64,000 nucleotides of DNA from Pseudomonas chlororaphis. GTDB taxonomy: Bacteria > Pseudomonadota > Gammaproteobacteria > Pseudomonadales > Pseudomonadaceae. The stretch is from the NCBI RefSeq assembly GCF_000783395.1, contig NZ_JSFK01000026.1:62001-126000 (forward strand), read 5' to 3'. The notes below the pieces were generated by a model. That model did not search any database. It was given only the letters and a program-made list of their open reading frames with translations, and had not been told where the DNA came from. Shown one piece after another: positions 44,991 to 54,011 of the stretch (its first letter is position 1; every line of letters begins with the position of its first letter). A program made the translations under genes and the position numbers.

Positions 44991-46514
44991 ATGACCGTGA
45001 TCAAGCAAGACGACCTGATTCAGAGCGTTGCCGACGCCCTGCAGTTCATTTCCTATTACCACCCCGTGGATTTCATCCAGGCGATGCACGAAGCCTACCT
45101 GCGCGAAGAATCGCCAGCGGCCCGTGACTCGATGGCGCAGATCCTGATCAACTCGCGCATGTGCGCCACCGGCCACCGCCCGATCTGCCAGGACACCGGT
45201 ATCGTCACCGTGTTCGTGCGCGTCGGCATGGACGTGCGTTGGGATGGCGCCACCATGGGCCTGGACGACATGATCAACGAAGGCGTGCGTCGCGCCTACA
45301 ACCTGCCGGAAAACGTCCTGCGTGCCTCGATCCTCGCCGACCCGGCGGGTGCTCGGAAAAACACCAAGGACAACACCCCGGCCGTGATTCACTACTCCAT
45401 CGTCCCGGGCAACACCGTGGAAGTGGACGTGGCGGCCAAGGGCGGCGGTTCCGAGAACAAGTCGAAAATGGCCATGCTCAACCCGTCCGACTCGATCGTT
45501 GACTGGGTATTGAAGACCGTTCCGACCATGGGCGCCGGCTGGTGCCCACCGGGCATGCTCGGTATCGGCATCGGCGGCACCGCCGAGAAAGCCGCGGTCA
45601 TGGCCAAGGAAGTGTTGATGGAGTCCATCGACATCCACGAGCTGAAAGCCCGTGGCCCGCAGAACCGCATCGAAGAAATGCGCCTGGAGCTGTTCGAGAA
45701 GGTCAATCAGTTGGGCATCGGCGCCCAGGGCCTCGGTGGCCTGACCACCGTGCTCGACGTGAAGATCATGGACTACCCGACCCACGCCGCCTCGCTGCCG
45801 GTGTGCATGATCCCGAACTGCGCCGCCACCCGTCACGCACACTTCGTGCTCGACGGTTCCGGCCCGGCCTCGCTGGAAGCGCCACCGCTGGACGCCTACC
45901 CGGAAATCGTCTGGGAAGCCGGCCCGTCGGCGCGTCGCGTCAACCTCGACACCCTGACCCCGGAAGACGTGCAGAGCTGGAAGCCGGGCGAAACCGTCCT
46001 GCTCAACGGCAAAATGCTCACCGGTCGCGACGCGGCGCACAAGCGCATGGTCGAGATGCTGAACAAAGGTGAAACACTGCCGGTCGACCTCAAAGGTCGC
46101 TTCATCTACTACGTTGGCCCGGTTGATCCGGTCGGTGACGAAGTGGTTGGCCCGGCTGGCCCGACCACCGCGACGCGGATGGACAAGTTCACCCGGCAGA
46201 TCCTTGAGCAGACCGGCCTGTTGGGCATGATCGGCAAATCCGAGCGCGGCCCGACCGCAATCGAAGCGATCAAGGACAACAAAGCCGTGTACCTGATGGC
46301 CGTCGGCGGCGCTGCTTACCTGGTTGCTCAGGCGATCAAGAAGTCGAAAGTGCTGGCGTTCGCCGAACTGGGCATGGAAGCGATCTACGAGTTCGAGGTC
46401 AAGGACATGCCGGTCACCGTTGCGGTGGACAGCAAAGGTGAATCCGTTCACATCACCGGTCCTGCGATCTGGCAACAAAAGATCAGCGAAAGCCTGGCGG
46501 TAGAAGTGCAGTAA
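44991..46514 (+). CDS. fumA: Fumarate hydratase, class I (4Fe-4S)
   Basis: Class I fumarase hydrates fumarate to L-malate in the TCA cycle using an oxygen-labile 4Fe-4S cluster. The 507-residue protein is full length: an N-terminal alpha-domain with CQDTGIV (cluster Cys66), NTKDNTPAVIH, KGGGSENKSKMAML, PNCAATRHAHFVLDGSGP, and a C-terminal beta-domain with GRDAAHKRM, GPTTATRMDKF and ERGPTAIEAIKDNKAVYL. The ATG at 44991 follows AGAGGAG by 7 bases; the frame is open 94 codons upstream but those read low-complexity repeat DNA. Corresponds to PA4333 in order. Confidence 0.96.
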   Translation: MTVIKQDDLIQSVADALQFISYYHPVDFIQAMHEAYLREESPAARDSMAQILINSRMCATGHRPICQDTGIVTVFVRVGMDVRWDGATMGLDDMINEGVRRAYNLPENVLRASILADPAGARKNTKDNTPAVIHYSIVPGNTVEVDVAAKGGGSENKSKMAMLNPSDSIVDWVLKTVPTMGAGWCPPGMLGIGIGGTAEKAAVMAKEVLMESIDIHELKARGPQNRIEEMRLELFEKVNQLGIGAQGLGGLTTVLDVKIMDYPTHAASLPVCMIPNCAATRHAHFVLDGSGPASLEAPPLDAYPEIVWEAGPSARRVNLDTLTPEDVQSWKPGETVLLNGKMLTGRDAAHKRMVEMLNKGETLPVDLKGRFIYYVGPVDPVGDEVVGPAGPTTATRMDKFTRQILEQTGLLGMIGKSERGPTAIEAIKDNKAVYLMAVGGAAYLVAQAIKKSKVLAFAELGMEAIYEFEVKDMPVTVAVDSKGESVHITGPAIWQQKISESLAVEVQ

Positions 46515-46530
46515 GCCCTTCATCTCCATG

Positions 46531-46571
46531 AAAACGGCTGGTTCATCCGCAGTGATGACCCGGCCGTTTTT
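46531..46571 (+). terminator. fumA terminator
   Basis: Long hairpin AAAACGGCTGGTTCATC ... GATGACCCGGCCGTTTTT with two mismatched positions and a 6-base loop; T-run at 46567-46571. Confidence 0.85.
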
Positions 46572-46629
46572 GCATGTGCAAACCAGTCGCGATAAAAACC
46601 ACGTCAATGCATACAAAATGATCTTGCGC

Positions 46630-46649
46630 ACCTGTCAGATCTGACAGGT
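46630..46649. promoter_or_regulatory. lux-box-like palindrome (site 5) upstream of tcaC
   Basis: ACCTGTCAGATCTGACAGGT, a perfect 20-bp dyad, 55 bases before the tcaC ATG. It has the same length and outer ACCTGT/ACAGGT bases as the Vibrio fischeri lux box. A -10-like GTCAAT (46675-46680) ends 40.5 bases past the centre, or TATTGT (46665-46670) may serve. Confidence 0.75.
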
Positions 46650-46704
46650 CCATTTCAACGCGAATATTGTTAGCGTCAATCCATTCACGCCCACCCCGCG
46701 CGCA

Positions 46705-49700
46705 ATGGATCCGACCATGCCTGATCAACAAGAGCTGAGCATCACCACCCCCTCCATCGCCAAAAGCGCATCGATTGCCACCATCGGCAAAAGCTGGGGC
46801 GCCGTGGGGCCGACCGGTGCGGCTTCGTTCGAACTGCCGATTCCGACGTCCGCCGGGCGAGGCTGGGACCCGCAGTTTTCGCTGAGTTACAGCAGTCAGA
46901 GTGGCAACGGTTCATTCGGGCTTTTCTGGCACTTGGCCGGCGCGGGTCAGATCAGCCGCGGCACCCAAAAAGGTGTGCCGCGCTATACCGATCATGACGA
47001 GATCGTCGGTGTCGATGGCGAAGTGTGGATGCCGGAGCTCGATGAGCATGGTGAACTCAAGTTCCGAGAGGAAAGCGTCTACAACGGCGTCGACATTGGC
47101 CCGCACAGAGTCGTGCGCTATTGGCCTCGAGTGGAAAGCGATTTTGCCTTGCGCGAGCGCTGGCAGCGGCAGACCCGAGAAGCCGATCCACCCGTGTTCT
47201 GGCTGATCCACGGCGCCGACGGCTCGCTGCACCTTTACGGCAAAACCGAAGCAGCACGAGTCGCCGATCCTGACACTCCTGGACGAATCGCCACATGGCT
47301 GCTGTGCGAAAGCATGAACGCGCGCGGCGAACACATTTGCTTCGAATACAAGGCCGACGATCAGGATTTTGACCCGCTGCATGACTACCGCGCCCAGCGC
47401 TACTTGCGTCGCGTGTGCTACGGCAACTTCACCGCCAGCAGTGATCTGTACAGTTGGACATCGGACAATCCTGCCGAACTGGATTGGCACTTTCATCTGC
47501 TGTTCGATTACGGCGAGCGCAGCACATCACTGACCGATATCCCTGCGTACGACGATGATCCCCTGAAACCCTGGACGGTCCGCCCGGATCGTTTTTCAAC
47601 CCATGGTCAGGGTTTTGAACTGGGCACTCGCAGGCTCTGCCAACAGACGTTACTGTTTCATCACTTCCCCGAGCAATCGACTGACCAACCGAAACTGGTG
47701 CGCCGCTTGTTACTGGAATACCACCCACCGCAAAATATCGCGCAGTGGGCCTACAGCCAGATCAGCGCGGCGCACTATCAGGCGTACGATGCCAACGGCG
47801 TCGTCGAAAACACGCCACCAGTCGAGTTCGACTACGCCCCTTTCGACATCAATAAAACCCCACATCGCTTCCTTGAACTTGATATACAGCCGGGTATCGA
47901 GGACGGTGGTTTTTACCAGTGCGTCGACCTTTATGGCGAAGGCGTTCCGGGTTTTCTCTGCCGCTACGACCAGAGTTGGTACTACCGCGAACCGCGGCGC
48001 GCGACGAAGGGAACCGATGAAATCGGCTATGGGCCATGGATCGCGCTAGACAAGATTCCGCTTGCTGATCGCAACCGTCCGGTACAGCAACTGCTGACCG
48101 ACCTGACGGGTGACGGTCGGCTCGACTGGGTCACCGCGCAACCGGGTATCAGTGGTTTTCGCACCCTGACAGAACAACGCACGTTTGCCGACTTCGTCCC
48201 GTTCGGCAAATTCCCCCCGGAGTTTTTCAACGCGCTCTCGACACTCGGCGACTTGAGTGGAGATGGCCTGAGTAGCCTGGCATTGATCGGGCCGAACTCG
48301 GTGCGACTGTATGCCAACGAACGCGAACAAGGCTTCGCGGCGCCTGAAGAGGTGCGGCACGAACCCGACGACGATCGCTTGCCACTGTTCAGCAATTCCC
48401 CGACAGAACTGGTGCTGTTGGGCAACCTGCTGGGCAGCGACATGCCCGAGCTGTGCCGGATTCGCCACGATGAAATCCGCTGCTGGCCGAACCTGGGCCA
48501 TGGCCGCTTTGGCAAGGGTCGCAAGATCAGCGCGTTGCCGTTCAGCTATGAGCAATTTGACTCGTCACGGGTACGCCTTGCCGACCTCGACGGCTCCGGT
48601 GCCGCGTCGCTGATTTATCTGAAGTCAGAGGCCTTCGATATCTACTTGAACCGGGGTGGCAACGGTCTGGAGCAGACGCCGATCAGCGTGCCGTGGCCCG
48701 CCGGCGTGCGCTACGACCGTCTCTGCCAGGTGACTTTCGCCGACCTGCAAGGCCTGGGCTGCGCCAGTTTGATCCTGACGGTGACGCACATGCAGCCGCA
48801 GCACTGGCGCTACGATTTCGTTTCGGCCAAGCCGTATCTGCTGACCAGCAGCAACAACAATATGGGTTGCAGTGCCAGCGTGGTCTACCGCAGCTCGGCG
48901 CAGGAATGGCTGGATGAGAAACGCCGCTTGCCCCCCCTGAGACGTTTTCCGGCTTGCCACCTGCCGTTCCCGGTGGCGGTGGTCAAAAAACAGCAGCAAC
49001 TGGATGAAATCACCGGCAACTGTCTGACGCAGATTTTCACTTGGTGGGGAGGTTTCTACGACAGCCGCGAGCGCGAGTTCCGCGGTTTCGGCCTGTTGCA
49101 GCAAACCGACAGCGAGAGCGCCAGCGACGATGAGGGCGAAGGCTTCAGCGAGCCGATGCGGGTGTTCACCTGGTTTCATACCGGGCAATCGATGGACCGG
49201 TCGCGCGACGACTATTTCAAGCACGACGCGGATGCGGTGGCGCTGGGCAATACGCTGTTCAGTCGCCATCACCGGGAAGACGATGTCGACGAAATCATTC
49301 CTGCGCACGATGACGACACTCGGTATCAGATCTCCCGGGCGCTGGCAGGCGCCGTAACACGCATCGAGACCTATGCCGACGCAGACGTGGATGCCCCCGG
49401 AATCGCCACACCTTACGCCGTCGAAGAAACGCGCTATCTGGTGCGTGAGGTGCGCGAGCAAGGCGCTTATGCCGCCGCCGTATTGCTGCCGCTGATGGTG
49501 GAGAAAATCAGCTATCAGTACGACGGATACGTCGATGATCCCCTGTGCAGGAAGGATGTGGTCCTGCGCTACAACGCTTATGGCCAGTCGACGCATTCAA
49601 TCACAGTAAGCTACGCCCGGCGGCTCACCGAAACGGATACGCCACCATTCGACGATCCTGATGAACAGCAGTGGTGGTATGACGCCCATGACAAGGCGCA

Positions 49701-51222
49701 GCAAGACAATTACCTGAATGAAAGCCGTGCAGCGTATATCGATCTGGACGAAGACCCGCAGCATTGGCGCCTGGGGTTGCCGTATCAACAGCGTGGCAAT
49801 GCGCTGGTCCTGTCCAAAGGCAACCTGCCTGTTGCGCAAGTGTCCTATGAGTGCCTGATGGAACATGAGGATTCACCCCACTGGAATGCCGAACGGGTGC
49901 TGACCACGCAGTCCGTGCAGCGTTACGTGAGTACCGATGGCGTGCTGCTGGACGACGGCATTGCCGGCTTCGAGGCCTTGGTCGGCCCACTGGAAGTGGC
50001 ACAACTGGACAAAACGGCGCTGGACGCTTACAGCGTTCTATCGAATTTCAACGTGCGCTCTGAACTGGCGAAAATCGGTTACACGCCGATGCCGTTTCTG
50101 TTCTGGGTAAATCCCTTGGGCAGCACGGAGCCGGATCTGTGGTCGGCGAATTTCGGCTACGCCGAATATGCACGCCTCGACGGTTTCTACAAGGTATGCC
50201 GTTATCGCGAAACCCTCAGCCATGGCTTCACCCGCGCCAAATACGACGCGTATGCGCTGGCTGTCATCCTGGTGGAATTACCGGATGGCTGCACCACACA
50301 CATAAAGTACGACTACCACGCGCTGCAGCCGCTGGAAATCATCGATGCCAACTTGAACACTCATCAGGCGTTGCATGAACCCTCCAGTCAGCCTCTGGCG
50401 ACCAGTTTTTATGGCACCGAAAACAATCAGGAAGCGGGCTTCAAGCCGCTGTGCGAATACAAGGTTCCCGAGGACCGGAGCCCGGCGGCAGCAATTGCCA
50501 ACCCGGCCGATGCCGTGCAAAAAGCCGCCAGTACCCTGCGCAAAGATCTGTTCAGCTGGATGGGGCAGATAGCCAACGACACCCATGCCGCCGTGGCATG
50601 GATTGCCCAAGATTATCTGCTGCCCTGCGGCCACATCAGGGCCAGCACGCGCCAACGACTTGCCCGGCGCAGTAACGTCTTGACGCCTGATGAACAGGTA
50701 TTGCATGAGACTATCGCTGCGGTGCATCGCGAACCGGTTCACAGCGTCATTCTCAGTGCCGACCGCTACCCCGATGATCCGGTGAAGGCGCAGATCCAGA
50801 TCAGCAAAGCCTGCGTCGACGGCTTTGGCCGCCCTCTGCAAACCCAGCAACTGGTCGACCCGGGCAAGGCCTATGCGGTGGACGCCGACGGCTCGCTGAT
50901 CGTCGAGGATGGCCAGCTCAAAGTGGTCGATGCCGACCCGCGCTGGCGTATCAGCGAGCGAGTCGAATACAACAACAAAGGTCTGCCGGTTCGCCAGTTC
51001 CGCGCGTTTTTCGCCAATACCCATACCTACGTCAACGATCAGTCCCTGCGCACACTGGGCTATCACGACAAGATTTATTATGACGCGCAGAATCGGCAGG
51101 TCCGCGTGGTCAATGCCAAGGGCCACTTTTCCCAGGTGTTTTACCATCCTTGGTATCAGGCCAGTCTAGACTTCAACGACACCGCTGAAGCGTCATCACC
51201 AACAAAGGCATTGAGGTCATGA
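46705..51222 (+). CDS. tcaC: TcaC-like Tc toxin B subunit (TcB)
   Basis: TcB forms half of the hollow TcB-TcC cocoon and docks on the TcA channel through a beta-propeller. The 1505-residue protein opens with an SpvB domain (ITTPSIAKSASIATIGKSWG; FELPIPTSAGRGWDPQFSLS). Propeller-type FG-GAP units are at ~460-720 (LLTDLTGDGRLDWVT, LGDLSGDGLSSLALIG, RLADLDGSGAASLIYL). The TcdB middle domain follows (RYDFVSAKPYLLTSSNNNMG; ITQIFTWWGG-type region), then Rhs-like shell (VDGFGRPLQTQQLVDPG). No ribosome binding site is clear before 46705; ATG at 46717 (MPDQQELS) is an alternative. The stop overlaps tccC1 (ATGA). Confidence 0.93.
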   Translation: MDPTMPDQQELSITTPSIAKSASIATIGKSWGAVGPTGAASFELPIPTSAGRGWDPQFSLSYSSQSGNGSFGLFWHLAGAGQISRGTQKGVPRYTDHDEIVGVDGEVWMPELDEHGELKFREESVYNGVDIGPHRVVRYWPRVESDFALRERWQRQTREADPPVFWLIHGADGSLHLYGKTEAARVADPDTPGRIATWLLCESMNARGEHICFEYKADDQDFDPLHDYRAQRYLRRVCYGNFTASSDLYSWTSDNPAELDWHFHLLFDYGERSTSLTDIPAYDDDPLKPWTVRPDRFSTHGQGFELGTRRLCQQTLLFHHFPEQSTDQPKLVRRLLLEYHPPQNIAQWAYSQISAAHYQAYDANGVVENTPPVEFDYAPFDINKTPHRFLELDIQPGIEDGGFYQCVDLYGEGVPGFLCRYDQSWYYREPRRATKGTDEIGYGPWIALDKIPLADRNRPVQQLLTDLTGDGRLDWVTAQPGISGFRTLTEQRTFADFVPFGKFPPEFFNALSTLGDLSGDGLSSLALIGPNSVRLYANEREQGFAAPEEVRHEPDDDRLPLFSNSPTELVLLGNLLGSDMPELCRIRHDEIRCWPNLGHGRFGKGRKISALPFSYEQFDSSRVRLADLDGSGAASLIYLKSEAFDIYLNRGGNGLEQTPISVPWPAGVRYDRLCQVTFADLQGLGCASLILTVTHMQPQHWRYDFVSAKPYLLTSSNNNMGCSASVVYRSSAQEWLDEKRRLPPLRRFPACHLPFPVAVVKKQQQLDEITGNCLTQIFTWWGGFYDSREREFRGFGLLQQTDSESASDDEGEGFSEPMRVFTWFHTGQSMDRSRDDYFKHDADAVALGNTLFSRHHREDDVDEIIPAHDDDTRYQISRALAGAVTRIETYADADVDAPGIATPYAVEETRYLVREVREQGAYAAAVLLPLMVEKISYQYDGYVDDPLCRKDVVLRYNAYGQSTHSITVSYARRLTETDTPPFDDPDEQQWWYDAHDKAQQDNYLNESRAAYIDLDEDPQHWRLGLPYQQRGNALVLSKGNLPVAQVSYECLMEHEDSPHWNAERVLTTQSVQRYVSTDGVLLDDGIAGFEALVGPLEVAQLDKTALDAYSVLSNFNVRSELAKIGYTPMPFLFWVNPLGSTEPDLWSANFGYAEYARLDGFYKVCRYRETLSHGFTRAKYDAYALAVILVELPDGCTTHIKYDYHALQPLEIIDANLNTHQALHEPSSQPLATSFYGTENNQEAGFKPLCEYKVPEDRSPAAAIANPADAVQKAASTLRKDLFSWMGQIANDTHAAVAWIAQDYLLPCGHIRASTRQRLARRSNVLTPDEQVLHETIAAVHREPVHSVILSADRYPDDPVKAQIQISKACVDGFGRPLQTQQLVDPGKAYAVDADGSLIVEDGQLKVVDADPRWRISERVEYNNKGLPVRQFRAFFANTHTYVNDQSLRTLGYHDKIYYDAQNRQVRVVNAKGHFSQVFYHPWYQASLDFNDTAEASSPTKALRS

Positions 51223-53984
51223 CTGCCAGCGTGCATCGACGTACACCCGCGCTGGCGGTGAGCGATGCGCGTGGTCTGCCGGTACGGCAGATCGAGTACT
51301 TGCGCAGTGTGGCGGCCGACATCCCTGCCCCCCTGGTAACCCGTCAGCAGCATGACCACGCCGGGCGTCCGGTCGAGCAATGGGACCCGCGCCTGTCGGC
51401 ACCTTGCCTGACTACGGTTTACAACCTGAACGGGGCGGTATTGAAGTCCGACAGTGTCGACGCTGGCTGGCGTCTGACTTTGCCGGGACTGGCCGGTGAG
51501 CCTTTGCAGCGCTGGGATCAGCGCGGCAGTTATTGGCAGACGATCTTCGATCAGCAACTGCGGGTGGTCGCCGTCGGAGAGAATGGCAAGCCCAACGTGG
51601 ATGTTTTTATCTACGCCGACGCCTCGACCGAGGCGAGGCTCAACCAGCGCGGCCAGTTGCTGGAACAAAAAGATCGTGCCGGCTCACTGCTCACGGACAG
51701 CTTTTCCCTGGCTGGCCAGCCGTTGAGGGAAACCCGCACGTTCCACGACGGTGAGCCATTCACCAGCGAACAGGTGTTCAGCCCGCTCGGCACGCTGCTG
51801 GAACAGACCGATGCCGGCGGCCATCGGCGCCGCTCGCGCTACGGCCTGGCCGGGCAACGCAAGCAAGCGGAACTGCTGATCAAGGAATCGTCTGACTGGC
51901 AAGCGGTGCTGCTGGATGCGCAATACAACGCCAACGACCAGATCATCGAACAACTGGCCGGCAATCGGGTACGCAGCACGTGGACGTATGACCCGGCGGA
52001 CGGTCGTCTGCACACCCAGTCCAGCCACAAGGACGGCGGCAGTGTCCTGCAAAACCTCGAATACTTCTACGACCGCGTCGGCAATATCACTCGCATCGCA
52101 GACCACGCTTTTCAGCCGCGCTACTTCGCCAATCAGTTGATCGACGGCCACCGCAATTTCGTCTACGACTCACGCTATCGGCTGATCTGCGCCACCGGCC
52201 ACGACGACGCGCCGTCACCGGACATTCCCGATCTTGTGCAACAGCCCGATCCGAACAATCGCCTCAATTACACTCAAACCTACCGATACGACAGTGGTGG
52301 TAACCTGATCGAACTTCATCATGTGCGGGCCGGCAACAACTCCACCCAGCACATGTTCATCGACCCGAAGAGCAATCGCGGGGTGCGCTGGACACCCAAC
52401 GATCCGCCCCCCGCGTTCGACGACCTGTTCGATCCTCACGGCAATCAGCTGACCATACAACCGGGACAACCACTACATTGGAACGCCCGCGATGAGCTGG
52501 AGCGCGCGATCCTGGTCCAGCGCGAAACTGCCCCCAATGATGCCGAGTACTACCGCTACAGCCAGGGCATTCGTGTGTTCAAACGCCACGAAACCTTCGC
52601 TGCCAACGCCGAACACTTTCATCAGGTGCGCTACCTGCCAGGGCTGGAAATCCGCACCCGCGACAACGGCGAAGAACTGCACGTCATCACTCTGGGCAAT
52701 GCCCGCTGCCTGCATTGGGCAGAGAAAAAGCCCAACGGCATCGCCACCGATCAACTGCGCTACAGCCTAGAAGATCACCTCGGCTCCTGCGTGATGGAAC
52801 TCGATCAACAGGCACAGCTAATCAGCGAGGAAGGTTACTACCCCTTCGGCGCCACGGCGTGGATGACCGCGCCTTCGGAGACTGAAGTCAGCTACAAGTT
52901 CATCCGTTATTCGGGCAAGGAGATGGATGTCAGTGGCTTGTATTACTACGGCGCGCGGTATTACGCGCCGTGGCTGCAACGCTGGATCAGCACCGACGCA
53001 GAACAGGCGGATGGTCTGAATCTTTATGCGTTTGTGGGTAACAACCCGATGCGCTTCGTCGATCCTGACGGGAACACGCGAGCGGAAGGTGTGATCATGT
53101 TGTATTCACAGTTCATTTCAGAACTCCATGACAATACCGGACAACTCGGAGGGCAACTGACCAACATTTTTCATCCTGAAGACATCGCACTTGATCTGCT
53201 GACAAATTTCGTCGGCGAAGTGGTGCTAGGGGTTGTGGGTCACGAGGCTGGAGGTGTGGGAGGTCAAGTATTTGATGCCATAGTGCCCGGATTGTCTCAG
53301 GCACAGTCTTTCGTAAGCGTTTCTGGATTAGTCGGTGGCAACATCGGTGGCGATGCCGGCGGTGCACTCGCTAATCCATATGCGAACAGTACCGGGCTGA
53401 AATTCGGCCCCCTCATCCCGCAAACCTCGCAGATGTCCGTCAGCGCCATTGACAAGAAACTGGGCATCGAGGACGCCGTCAAGGATATCAAGTCCTGGAG
53501 TGACTTGAAGAGTGAACTTATCCACCCAGGGTTGGACGCGGTTCTCAATCCCTCCTTCATGATGAACAGAGTCATCGGCTCGGTGATCGGAATCATTCCC
53601 GGTGCCCTTAACATGTTTGCCCGGGCGATTGAGGTCGAGGACATCAGGAACCGGCTCGATCCAGTGAAAATAGAAAAAATCGAGAAAATGCTCAGCGACT
53701 GGAAGGCCGCGGTAGAGCAACGTTCCGCTTGGGCCGAAAACGCATTCGACGCACTCGGTACAGACGTGATTTATCCGGCCAATGTGCTGCCGAACGTAAA
53801 CAATTCGACCACCAAGGAAACTCTGGCTCCCATCAACCGTTCAGAATTGCGCTCAATGAACAAGGCAGTGCTAGACAACATTGCCAGGGCTCAACTCGGA
53901 ATGGCCTGGTACAAGGAAATGGGCACCACCGACAACCAGTTTCTGCTGAAGCAGGCGCGTACCAACAAGAAAAAGGCCGCCTGA
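51219..53984 (+). CDS. tccC: TccC-like Tc toxin C subunit 1 with unknown cargo tail
   Basis: TcC closes the cocoon, cleaves itself, and its C-terminal tail is the effector injected into the target cell. Residues 1-~618 of 921 are Rhs/YD shell (TYDPADGRLHTQSSHKDGGS; NLEYFYDRVGNITRIADHAF) and the core (YYYGARYYAPWLQRWISTDA, GLNLYAFVGNNPMRFVDPDG; DPDG at 615-618). The usual S-x-D-P here reads STDA. The ~300-residue tail is unlike the core: glycine-rich hydrophobic stretches (FVGEVVLGVVGHEAGGVGG; VIGSVIGIIPGALNMFARAI) then a charged helical end with KKKAA. I recognise no enzyme motif. AT content rises in the tail. ATGA-coupled to tcaC, so synthesised with its partner. Confidence 0.92.
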   Translation: MTASVHRRTPALAVSDARGLPVRQIEYLRSVAADIPAPLVTRQQHDHAGRPVEQWDPRLSAPCLTTVYNLNGAVLKSDSVDAGWRLTLPGLAGEPLQRWDQRGSYWQTIFDQQLRVVAVGENGKPNVDVFIYADASTEARLNQRGQLLEQKDRAGSLLTDSFSLAGQPLRETRTFHDGEPFTSEQVFSPLGTLLEQTDAGGHRRRSRYGLAGQRKQAELLIKESSDWQAVLLDAQYNANDQIIEQLAGNRVRSTWTYDPADGRLHTQSSHKDGGSVLQNLEYFYDRVGNITRIADHAFQPRYFANQLIDGHRNFVYDSRYRLICATGHDDAPSPDIPDLVQQPDPNNRLNYTQTYRYDSGGNLIELHHVRAGNNSTQHMFIDPKSNRGVRWTPNDPPPAFDDLFDPHGNQLTIQPGQPLHWNARDELERAILVQRETAPNDAEYYRYSQGIRVFKRHETFAANAEHFHQVRYLPGLEIRTRDNGEELHVITLGNARCLHWAEKKPNGIATDQLRYSLEDHLGSCVMELDQQAQLISEEGYYPFGATAWMTAPSETEVSYKFIRYSGKEMDVSGLYYYGARYYAPWLQRWISTDAEQADGLNLYAFVGNNPMRFVDPDGNTRAEGVIMLYSQFISELHDNTGQLGGQLTNIFHPEDIALDLLTNFVGEVVLGVVGHEAGGVGGQVFDAIVPGLSQAQSFVSVSGLVGGNIGGDAGGALANPYANSTGLKFGPLIPQTSQMSVSAIDKKLGIEDAVKDIKSWSDLKSELIHPGLDAVLNPSFMMNRVIGSVIGIIPGALNMFARAIEVEDIRNRLDPVKIEKIEKMLSDWKAAVEQRSAWAENAFDALGTDVIYPANVLPNVNNSTTKETLAPINRSELRSMNKAVLDNIARAQLGMAWYKEMGTTDNQFLLKQARTNKKKAA

Positions 53985-54011
53985 GATGACCGACTGCGCG
54001 GGTGAGCGGGT

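Noticed and set aside
44934..46631. 565-codon open frame antisense to fumA
   Set aside because: Same GC-driven shadow effect; the plus strand encodes full-length class I fumarase.
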